Source: Glutinoglossum americanum (lineage: Eukaryota > Ascomycota > Geoglossomycetes > Geoglossales > Geoglossaceae). Taken from it: a stretch of DNA of 64,000 bases. The stretch spans positions 30,142 through 94,141 of the forward strand of contig JAGHQL010000101.1 in NCBI GenBank assembly GCA_020080175.1, written 5' to 3'. Positions 21,764-30,574 of this stretch are shown here, piece after piece (position 1 is the stretch's first letter; the number at the start of each line of letters is the position of its first letter). Both the position numbers and the translations under genes were made by a program. A model generated the notes under the pieces. It saw only the letters and a program-made list of their open reading frames with translations, was not told where the DNA came from and did not search any database.

Positions 21764-24700
21764 CCGACGCCTCTGCGGCGCTGGGACGAATGGGGTTCCG
21801 AGGCAGTCCACAAAGCCTGGAGGCTGAGGTAGAATGCCGAACCAGCAGAGGTTGGAACAAGGCTAAAGCTTTGATTGATTCGGGCGCTGAGCTGAACATG
21901 GTGTCCCAACTCCTGGTCAAGGAGGCGGGGTGGCAGCTGCGGCCCGACGGGGTGCCGAAGGTCGAAACGATTGACGGCCAGAAAGTTCGAACTTATGGGT
22001 CATTGAATATTATGACCAATATAACCGATAGGCAAAAGCAACAAAAGACTAGACAGGACGACTACGTCGCAACGGACCTCCAGGACTATAATCTAGTATT
22101 GGGAGCGCCGTAGCTCCAAACCCGAAATCCAGAAATTGACTGGAGAGCAAGGACATGGGCATATACCGAAAGAGCTGAATCCCCGGAACCAATGGGGGCT
22201 GAGGCTTTCTTCGAGGCTGCCTCGAAGGCGAACCGCCTATGCGCCGTCCGATATGTGTCAACCACTTCTAATGGGGCGAACGAACTGCCTCCGGAGTATG
22301 ATGATTATCAGGACGTCTTTTCTGAGGATCTGGCGAACGAACTACCGTCACGAGGCCGCCCGGAGCATGCTATTGAGCTGACGGGCGAGCCGCCATATGG
22401 TCCTATATATAACCTATCGGAAAAAGAACTGAGAGTTCTTCGAACTTATATCCAGGATAGCCTGGATAGGGGCTGGATCAGAGAATCCAAAAGCCCGGCA
22501 GGAGCACCCATACTATTCACCCCTAAAAAGGATGGAGAGCTTCAACTATGCGTTGACTACCGGGGTTTGAACAAGGTGACCATCAAGAATCGATATCCAA
22601 TCCCGTTGATCGGAGAGATCATGGATCGGCTATCGAAGGCAAAAGTCTACACGAAGTTTGACTTGTGCAATGCATACCATCGAGTGAGGATCCGGCAGGG
22701 CAATGAGTGGAAGACGGCCTTTCAGACGAGGTATGGCCATTTCAAATATATGGTCATGCCATTCGGATTGGCCAACGCTCCAGCGACCTTCCAGGCGTAT
22801 ATCAATCGTGCCTTGGCCGGATTGGTTGATGTGACTTGCATCGTTTACCTGGATGATATACTCATCTATTCGGACAATCCCGCGGAGTACCATCGGCATG
22901 TAGTCGAGGTGCTGGAATGCCTTAGGAAACATGGATTGTTTATTAAAACGTCGAAATGCAAATTTAGCGTCGACATAGTTGACTTTTTAGGGTTCGTATT
23001 GGGATCCGACAGTGTTGCGATGGAGTCGAGCAGGGTGCAGGCCATTCAGGAATGGCCCGAACCATGCACCTTCCGGGAGGTCCAAGTCTTCTTGAGATTC
23101 GCCAACTTCTATCGACGCTTCATTGCTGCTTATTCAAAGATAGTGGCACCCTTGACAGCTATGCTCAAGGGAAGCAAGGATGGTAAGAAGTTCGGGCCCT
23201 ACGACATGACGCCGGAGGCTCGATGGGCATTTCGGAAGCTGAAAACAGCCTTCCTAACGGCCCTGGTATTGCAACATTTTGACCCAGAAAAGCCAATACG
23301 TTTAGAAACGGATGCTTCTGGGTTTGCCATTGCTGGCATATTGAGTCAGCCGGGCATTCCGACGACGGGCCGCCGCTCGGACGCGCATTGGCATCCAGTG
23401 GCATTCTGGTCTCGGAAAATGATTCCGGCGGAACGGAATTATGAGACGCATGACCAAGAGCTTTTAGCTATAGTGAAAAGTTTTAAGTATTGGCGCCACT
23501 ACCTAGAGGGTAGTCGGCACCCCGTCGCCGTCCTGTCGGACCATGCTAACCTCCGGTACTTCATGAATATGAAGGAGCTGTCGAGACGCCAAGCGCGATG
23601 GGCAGAATGCCTAGCAGCTTTTGATTTTGAAATACAATACCGGAAGGGAACAAGCAACCCGGCGGATGGACCCTCTCGGCGCCCTGACTACGAGGTGACG
23701 TCGGAAAAAGAGAACCAATTGCTACTACCCACCCTGAAGCAGAAGCTTAGGCTGGGATTGGACCCGGAGAAAAAGGGGCCATGAATGGTAGCTATACTGC
23801 GGGAACAGGCAGCATGTGGAAGGGTCGCGATCGACCCGCCACAGCGACTGAGGCAAATAGCCTCGGAGGTCGTAATAGAGACTGACGAATCTGAAGGCAT
23901 CTGGGAATGGGTGACCCTAGGAGCGGTAAGGTGGAAGCGCAAGGCTCCGCCGTCTCAAGAAACCTCAGGAGAGGAAGCTGCAGGATCCGAACCCGATTCG
24001 GGTGAGGAATCAGACGAAGTGGAAGTGGTCGACAAGACGTCGACCTCCCTTCGGCGTGGTGATGGAGTCAGTCCCGTCACTGGTACTGGTGGTCTAGAAC
24101 ACCTCGTACCACGGTGGGTAGCCATGGAGGCTATTTCTACCGAAACGGCATATGAAGAGCCAAAAGAATCGTTCACAGAACTTCTTCTTGAACTCCAGGC
24201 GAGGGACGCCTCAATTGGACAATGGAAGAGTGACTTTTCGACGGGTTGTCTTCAAGTCGCCGGGTCCCCGAAGGACAACTGGGCAATAGACGGTAATGGT
24301 CTATTGTGCTTTAAGGGGGCCGCTTGCATGCCAAATGATCAGGTAGTGCGGCAAGAAATCATGAAAATAAACTATGATGACCCTTATGGCGGCCACTTCG
24401 GCGCAGTTAGGACTACGGAGTTAATCCGTCGGAAGTACTACTGGCCGACGATAGTGGTGGACATAAAAGAATATGTCAAAGGATGCGACGTATGTCAGAG
24501 GACGAAGGCTTCCCGACATCGTCCATATGGAGAGCTGCAACCACTCTATATACCAACCCGTCTATGGAAAAGCATTTCAATGGATATGGTTGTGGGGCTA
24601 CCACCGAGTGCCGACAGCGACTCGAAAGCATATGATGCTATCTTCGTGGTGGTAGACCGATTTACTAAGATGACTAAATACTTCTCGATTCGAATGACTA

Positions 24701-25686
24701 TTACTGCGCCTGAGCTCGCTGACCTTTTTCATAGGAGGGTGATATGCGAGTTCGGGACGCCAAGGTCTATCGTGTCAGATAGAGGTAGCCTCTTTACCAG
24801 CCAATTCTGGTCAAGCCTATGCTTCTATATGAAGGCAAGACGCCGCCTGAGTACTGCTTTCCACCCTCAAACGGACGGTCAAACGGAAAGGCAGAATCAG
24901 ACGCTGGAGCATTACCTTCGGTCCTACGTCGTATACCGGCAGGACGATTGGGTAAGCCGGCTGGAGCAGGCAGAATTTACATATAATAATACAGTTCACG
25001 CCTCGACGGGAGTAACACCATTCTACGCCATGTATGGCTATCATCCAGAGTTTACATGGGATGTCGAGGTCGACATCCCTGAAGGGGAGGCACCTGCAGC
25101 ACGCGAACATGTAGCAGCGATAAACGACCTAAGAGTCAAACTGTCGGAACGCTTACGGGAGGCAGTCGAGTACCAAGCAAAGTACTATAATCAACGACAT
25201 ACCCCTGAACAGTATAGCGTCGGCCAAGAAGTCCTCCTATCCTCGAAGAACATTGCATTAGCCCGACCAAACCAAAAGTTGGATCATCGCTTCTTAGGAC
25301 CATTCGAAATCCTCGAGTCTGTCAGAAAACAGGCGTATCGACTAAGACTGCCTAAGATGTTGGAACGAATCTACCCTGTGTTCCATGTATCACTCTTGGA
25401 ACTATACCGACGGAGACCTGGCGAGGTTCCGGCGACTCCCCTACCCGCGATTCTGGTGGATGGTGGCGAGGAGTATGAAGTAGAAGACGTTCTAGACGAA
25501 CGCAAGCACTATGGAAGGACGCAATATCTGGTCAAATGGGCTGGGTATCCAGACTCGGAGAACTCCTGGGAGCATGAATCGAGTCTTGGAAATGCAACGG
25601 CACTATTACAGGCATTCAAGGATCGGCCTGTCGTCGTCATGCCGCCGAAATCCAAGGGTCCCCCGCGCAAAAGACGCAAAGGCTAG
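21736..25686 (+). pseudogene. pol: retrotransposon pol (protease-RT-RNaseH-integrase-chromodomain) with two in-frame stops
   Basis: Frame -1 relative to gag, open from 21736, so it overlaps gag's end by 28 nt; expression would need a -1 shift there. Motifs in order: protease DSGAELN; RT with the catalytic YLDD (CIVYLDDILIYSD) preceded by YRGLNKVTIKNRYP; RNase H DASGFAIAG and NYETHDQELLAI; integrase HHCC-like (HFGAV...CDVCQRTK), catalytic D (SMDMVVGL), D (SDRGSLF), E (DGQTERQNQTLE); chromodomain EYEVEDVLDERKHYGRTQYLVKWAGYPDSENSWE. Stops are TAG at 22111-22113, in the usual protease/RT linker (LGAP*LQ where W is expected) and TGA at 23782-23784 between RNase H and integrase. Otherwise intact to TAG at 25684. 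Confidence 0.92.
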
Positions 25687-25965
25687 ATACTCTTTCTGCG
25701 CTTTTCCCCAAAGGGGTTTTTACGCAGTTTTAATGAGGTTAGCCGAGGAAAGACACATATTGTCGACTACCCTTCGGGCCCCTGTCGGGCTTCCAGCGTA
25801 CTGGGAGCAAGGGGTTAGCGACTCGTCACACGGACAAGTCCTACAACTTTATGGGTTACTAATATTACTCTACGAGTCTACGGCGAAGTCACTACGGTAT
25901 GGGAAAGAAGTTGGCAGTCATAAAAAACCTTCTATTCTTTATAATAGAAAGAAGGAAAAAGACGC

Positions 25966-26112
25966 CAAGGAGTGGATGGCCCAAAGCCCACACGAAAGGA
26001 AACGACAAAGGAAAAAACAAAGGAGGGGACGGCCCGAAGGCCACACGAAAGGGAAGACAAAAGAAAGGACAAAGGGAAGACAAAAGAAGTGAACGGCCCG
26101 AAGGCCCACCGA
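25966..26112 (+). repeat. degenerate purine-rich tandem repeat in the retroelement 3' region
   Basis: About 2.5 copies of a unit of roughly 55-62 bp containing a GGCCCGAAGGCC-like core followed by ACACGAAAGGGAAGACAAA-like purine-rich sequence. Just upstream, 25706-25722, CCCCAAAGGGG is a small perfect hairpin. Lies between pol and the antisense gene. Confidence 0.55.
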
Positions 26113-26123
26113 CACCACCGCCA

Positions 26124-27016
26124 CTACTCCTCCCCACTCTCCCCCGCATCCTCCATCTCTTCGTCCTTCTCCTCCTCCTCCTCCTCTTCTTCCTCCTCCT
26201 CATGTCCCCCTTCCTCCTCCCCGGGGTCCTCATTGTCGTCCTCCGTGTCCTCGACGGAACCGGAGGGGGGAGGGCCGGGGGTGGGAGGCAACTGGGGAAG
26301 CTTGGCCTATGCCGAGGGTTAGCCTAGGGATCGCCAGGGGAGAGATGGAGGGAAGAGGAAGTGACTTACCTGGTAGCGGAGTAGACCAATGACTTGGTCC
26401 ATCTGCTCGACCAGGCGAGCAAGCATTGGTATCGCGATGGAATCCACTGCCTCCGGAGAGGAAGGGGCTCCACGCACAACGGTCTCGACAGCACGAGTGT
26501 ACTCGCGCTGTCGTCCCGCTAACGTCGAGACAGCCTTCTTGAGGAGAATCCTCCTGTCGGCAATCCCGCGGTTGCGGAGCAGACGCAGCCGGAGAACACG
26601 CCGGGCTGACCGTTGTACGCTCCGAAGGGCCGCGGTGCAAGAGGCAGGAACCTATAAACGATGGTTAGCATATAGTCTTCAGGGGGGAGCAAGCAAGGAA
26701 CTGGCGAAGACAAGGCGAAGGAACTACTTACCTCCTCACAGCTCTTCTTCAAGTGAGTGCAACGACTGCACTTGAGACCTGGTGCGGGACGCATACAGGC
26801 GAGCGAGGGTATCTCTTGATACCGCTTGCTGCATCGGAGGCAGCAAGCCCGAAGGAGAGTCAGAGGGGCGATGGGGTCTGGTGGCGGTGACGGGCGAGAG
26901 ACAATCGGAGTCGTAGGGGCCGGCGGAGAGGACAGCAACGGACGACGGTGCCGGATCGTTGGTGCGGACCTCGCCGGCGGAACGACCAAGGCCCTAGCTG
27001 GGGTCTGGAGTGCCAT
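26124..27016 (-). CDS. antisense spliced accessory gene inside the LTR retrotransposon
   Basis: Exons 26732..27016 (95 codons), 26370..26651 (94 codons), 26124..26291 (55 codons plus stop); all phase 0. Both donors are GTAAGT, and both introns (80 and 78 nt) have GCTAAC branch sites. The 244-residue product has a proline-rich N-terminus, then a cysteine cluster LRACCLRCSKRYQEIPSLACMR...LKCSRCTHLKKSC, which has paired CxxC spacing like a zinc-binding module, then an Arg/Leu-rich helical segment, and an acidic tail (EDTEDDNEDPGEEEGG then poly-Glu). This is not the standard retroelement gene set. Splice precision argues for real coding. Function is not known; the zinc-like module and acidic tail hint at a nucleic-acid or protein-binding role only. 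Confidence 0.68.
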
Positions 27017-27559
27017 GTCAAGAGGCAGGGCCTAGAAGAAACAAAGACACAAGAGGAATTGCCGCGAGGCAGAAAAGAGGTTGTGAACAAGTCGACGGGG
27101 GCTAAAAAATGAATAGCTACGGCGTAGCTAGAAGGTGGTAGAAAAGTGAAGGAGAAGAGAAGTTGGCTGGTACGAGAATAACATATCATGTTGTTGGCGC
27201 GTTGACGGGGTAACCCCTGAGGGCTGGAACCCTACTCGCAAACGAGACATGCCGCTAGCTATGGTGGGTAGCCTTGGTTGCTTAAGCAACCCGACAGGAG
27301 GGCTTAGCCCTACTCGATCACGCCATTCGCTTAGTCAATCCATTTCGAATTTCTCTAAGTCCACCACTACCTTCGTATGGGGGGCCGCCTGCTCCCCGAT
27401 GGATCCTTTGAAGACGTTCGATTTTACCTCCTATTCTACCCCTACGTCCACTGGAGTCACATACCATACACCCGTATGGGTGACACCCGAGTTAGGATTA
27501 GCCAGGGGTGTCCGATACTCATATAGACTTGGGGGCCAGGTCTCTAGGAGGGAGGCAGT
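27017..27559. other. retroelement region between the antisense gene and the 3' LTR
   Basis: About 540 bp that would be the promoter of the antisense gene. A 116-codon plus frame runs into the LTR and has no domain. A purine-rich tract before the LTR (27546-27559, AGGAGGGAGGCAG-like) fits a polypurine tract. Confidence 0.45.
27546..27559 (+). promoter_or_regulatory. putative polypurine tract
   Basis: A purine-rich run AGGAGGGAGGCAGT directly upstream of the 3' LTR, at the position where plus-strand synthesis would be primed. Confidence 0.5.
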
Positions 27560-28031
27560 TGTCATGACCCGCAGTCGGTTACCCGGCGAGGCCATTTAGG
27601 CCTCCACGGCCGGGTAACTAGCTCGGGTTACGCAAACGGCGACTCGCCTATATGGCTATATGGATTCCGCAAGCGTACATCCTTATTGCTTTATGACGTC
27701 TGTTCCATTGTTGAATGCCTGTCGTGTATATAAGCGGCTCGCTGGCCTCCCGCTGGAGGTCAGCGATCAGTTCTTCTACATCTCCGGCTTACTAGAATCA
27801 AGTCTATTCCGTCTACTCTACATTCTAAATCGGGCCGACGTCAAGTCGCCCTGAACCATCGACCATTAAGTCCATCCATTAGTCCTCGTACATCTAGACA
27901 TTACCTAGACGCAGACCAGTCGCCCAACCATCGTCATCGCTGCGGGGTGCGACGTCACACTGTTATCGAACCCCCTAGATCCCTCGACGTTGGAGTGCCT
28001 TCGTGTCGCCTTGGCATCGAGAGCTCTTACA
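27560..28031 (+). repeat. 3' LTR
   Basis: 472 bp, same ends as the 5' LTR. Differs at 8 positions, all transitions. Followed by AATTC. Confidence 0.94.
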
Positions 28032-28036
28032 AATTC
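28032..28036. repeat. LTR retrotransposon target duplication, right (AATTC)
   Basis: Matches 20081-20085 and sits in frame in the MULE transposase. Confidence 0.92.
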
Positions 28037-29026
28037 CTTCCACTTCTCGGTTCCCTGGAAAGCTGGCTGACATCGCGCAAGGACTGCCTTATTTGCATGC
28101 CAGATGCAGAGAGACGTTGAGGTTGGAAAGAGGACTGAAGCCACATTCATAACTGCGAAGCATCGATCAGTCAAAATGACTGATGGGAAAACCCCACCGC
28201 ATTGTTCATACAATGTCTTTAACCGCTCAAGGGCCCACATATAATCCTCTTCACCCTCACCACTCAAGAACGCAAAGGCGATACAGAAGGAACGCCCTGT
28301 TGCATCAACGCTGATCATATCAAGAAGCGGCATGCCGTATTTATTCGTCTTATATGTACAGTCGAGGAGAAGGACTTCGGGATATGCTTGGAGGTAGAGA
28401 AGGGAATCGGGGTGTGCGAAGAGAACTGTCGTCACATGGCCATCTGATGCGAATTGTATACGACTCCAGAAGCCTTCTTGCTCAAGCTGATTTGTGAGCG
28501 CATGAATCGGGCTCTGGCCCTGACGGGCATCTCGACGGACTTCGACAATGCGGTTATAGATATCTTGATGTGTAGCTAAAGAGTTACTTTGCCGTACGAT
28601 CATCTGAATCTCCTTCGGAGCGAGGCCAGCATTTGAGAGGCTTTCTAACTGTGGTGTACGCGAGAGCTGTCGGTGAATAGGGTGCGCAGACGGGTGTAGG
28701 CTCGGCTCGTGGTTATGGCTTGTATGGCGTACATCACGGCGATACTTTAGAGTCCAACCTTCACTAGACTCCTTAGCAAGGACTGAAAAGGGGCATTCTG
28801 TCATCCGAGTAGTCGTCTGCCGTCTACGCATTCCCTCAGAGGGTAGCTGACGGCTACGGTCGCATGCAAAAACGACAGAGAGGTGACCATTTTTCTCCCG
28901 TGTTGACCTCCGTGTAATAAAAGCGTAACCTCGAGGCTTTGCATATAGGTTAATTGATTCGAATAAAGCCTTGCGGGATTCGAAAAAGCCTTCAGGAGGC
29001 ATGCAGTCATCTGGGAAGGTAGCCAT
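28032..29026 (-). pseudogene. MULE transposase, N-terminal part (upstream of insertion)
   Basis: The 5' half of the transposase, cut at KWKEF by the LTR element. It starts at 29026 (MATFPDDCMPPEGFF), whose ATG is inside the right TIR's inner edge. A FAR1/WRKY-GCM1-like DNA-binding region spans about residues 12-110 (GYAFITRRS...VFACDRS...CPFSVLA...SHNHEPS, a C-C-H-H zinc pattern). The MULE catalytic domain follows, with VLLLDCTYKTNKYG (first D) and VILTDRCFAVMNV (second D), and CIWHANKAV. The third acid lies in the C-terminal half. The formal frame to 27905 includes LTR sequence and is not transposase. Confidence 0.9.
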
Positions 29027-29131
29027 TGCGTAGCTCTAACATATGAGGTTGCTGTGTTAGATGCATTTTTTCATTGACTAAGCGGAATTGTGCTGACTCA
29101 TTGGGACGGACCCGTCCGCCTAGTGGGAGCC
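29023..29131 (-). repeat. MULE terminal inverted repeat, right
   Basis: Reverse complement of 19197-19305, identical along 109 bp by eye. Followed by the GTCTGAGAT duplication. Confidence 0.93.
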
Positions 29132-29140
29132 GTCTGAGAT
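29132..29140. repeat. MULE target-site duplication, right copy
   Basis: GTCTGAGAT, identical to 19188-19196. The sequence flanking the MULE can be joined cleanly here. Confidence 0.92.
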
Positions 29141-29357
29141 CCACCAGCATGAGTCAGCTGCCTAGCCGCCCAACAACACAAGAAATCGAACATTACACAA
29201 GAAAACGTTGCGACCACAGGATATATAAAGATGCAATTATCTCTCCTCCATTTCCTTCCCCAATCCCAACTCCAAGCGCGGAATTATCGTTTCCCGTATC
29301 AACCTCCATAATTAACCACTGCAGAGAATTTGTCTGTTCTCCATCAGGATTCGAACG

Positions 29358-30167
29358 GTGCGAATTAGGAGGACAGCCATGTCCACCTCCAGCCCCGCCA
29401 AACCCAAAGACCTAACCACCTTCACGACACTCTCCTTCGACATATATGGCACCCTGATCGACTGGTCCTCGGGACTCCTCCAACACCTCTCCCCCCTCCT
29501 AACCCGCACCCCTTCCCCCACCACCCCCACCACCGTCCTAACCTCTTTCCACGCCCTGGAATCCCAACTCCAACGCGCAAACCCTACCCTGACCTACTCC
29601 ACCCTCCTAGCACAAACCTACCTCCTTCTTGCGCGCCAACTCAGCGCAGACACCAACATCTCCACCCCAGCCCTCGAGGCCGAAGCCAAGGCCTTCGGGA
29701 ACTCAATCGGCGCCTGGCCCGCATTCCCAGACACAGTCTCCGCGCTGGAATCCCTGGGTAAGCGCTACACTCTCATCGCGCTCTCCAATGTCGACCGGGA
29801 CTCCCTTCAAAACTCAATCTCGGGTCCCCTCGCCCCCGCGCCCTTCGCGGCGACCTACACGGCTCAGGATATCGGGTCCTACAAGCCCGCGCTGCGGAAC
29901 TTCGATTACCTCCTCGAGCACGCGAGGGAGGAGTTTGGCTGCGGGAAGGGGGAGCTGCTGCATGTGGCGCAGAGCCTGTGGCATGACCACGTGCCGGCGA
30001 GGGAGGTCGGGCTGAGGAGCGTGTGGATTGCGAGGGAGGGTGGGGGGAATAGAGCGCTGGGGAGGGAGGAGGAGGGGGAGGGGAAGGTCGGGTATGAGTG
30101 GAGGTTTGAGACGCTGGGGGAGTTCGCGGAGGAGATTGAGAGGGCGTTCGCTGAGAAGGAAACCTAG
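29358..30167 (+). CDS. haloacid dehalogenase-like hydrolase, type II
   Basis: Single exon. The likely start is the second ATG at 29379 (MSTSSPAKPKDLTT), giving 262 residues; the frame from 29358 gives 269. HAD motif I is TLSFDIYGTLIDW (nucleophile Asp in DIYGT), motif II LIALSNVD, motif III lysine in GSYKPALRNFDYLL, and motif IV VAQSLWHDHVPAREVGLRSVWI. This pattern fits the haloacid dehalogenase type II subfamily, which hydrolyses 2-haloacids or acts on phosphoesters; the substrate here is not predictable. The 3' half is G-rich on the coding strand and the 5' half C-rich. It begins 218-240 bp from the MULE end, so its promoter may have been changed by the insertion. Confidence 0.88.
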   Translation: MRIRRTAMSTSSPAKPKDLTTFTTLSFDIYGTLIDWSSGLLQHLSPLLTRTPSPTTPTTVLTSFHALESQLQRANPTLTYSTLLAQTYLLLARQLSADTNISTPALEAEAKAFGNSIGAWPAFPDTVSALESLGKRYTLIALSNVDRDSLQNSISGPLAPAPFAATYTAQDIGSYKPALRNFDYLLEHAREEFGCGKGELLHVAQSLWHDHVPAREVGLRSVWIAREGGGNRALGREEEGEGKVGYEWRFETLGEFAEEIERAFAEKET

Positions 30168-30574
30168 TATGATAAGGGGTCGGTTTTTATTGCGTGTAGG
30201 GAAGGAATAAAGCTTTCGCCGAAGATCTCGACACAAACTATCCCCAATCTCGAAAGTATCTTCCTAGGAAGCAATTTCCCCTAGGCGCCCTCACAACCGC
30301 CCGAGCGTTGCACACTCGCCCCAAATAAGGTACTATTTCTGTAGAGTCATTGTGTTCAATTTTCCTCGACCTTCAATCGATATATACACATGATAGGCCC
30401 CCGCGAGGGAGGAAGTCTTTCAGCCCTTACTCCTTCCGTTCCCGTTTTATCTAAAGTTAATGTGGAGACCCCGAAAGAGCTTTGCTGCAGAGGTTAATAG
30501 TCTGCGATCGGAACAATACTCTCATCCCCCCGGACGGAACCATCCCAGCCATTCCACTCTTAGTCAATCAAGTA
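30168..30574. other. convergent 3' gap
   Basis: About 400 bp between the HAD stop and the next minus-strand stop. No gene. Confidence 0.5.

Larger units (their letters stand above)
20086..28031 (+). mobile_element. Ty3-type chromovirus LTR retrotransposon inserted in the MULE
   Basis: 7,946 bp with two 472-bp LTRs (TG...CA ends), a 5-bp AATTC target duplication, gag with zinc knuckle, and pol in the order protease, reverse transcriptase, RNase H, integrase, chromodomain. Integrase after RT and the C-terminal chromodomain place it in the chromovirus branch of the Ty3/gypsy (Metaviridae) group. Gag and pol carry in-frame stops, so the copy is probably not autonomous. A further spliced gene lies antisense between pol and the 3' LTR. 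The LTRs differ at 8 of 472 positions by eye, all transitions. Confidence 0.95.
19197..29131 (-). mobile_element. Mutator-like (MULE) DNA transposon, split by a nested LTR retrotransposon
   Basis: Bounded by 109-bp terminal inverted repeats that match 109/109 by eye, with a 9-bp target duplication outside. Subtracting the nested retroelement and its duplicated AATTC leaves about 1,984 bp, almost all of it one transposase frame on the minus strand. The transposase start codon lies at the inner edge of the right repeat and its last codons and stop lie inside the left repeat, so there is hardly any non-coding interior. The identical repeats imply recent transposition. The present copy should be inactive because the retrotransposon cuts the transposase gene. 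Confidence 0.92.

Noticed and set aside
27249-27599. 116-codon plus frame before the 3' LTR
   Set aside because: Runs into the LTR and has no retroviral or known motif.
27660-27854. 64-codon frame repeated in both LTRs
   Set aside because: It is LTR sequence (same in 20186-20380), not a gene.
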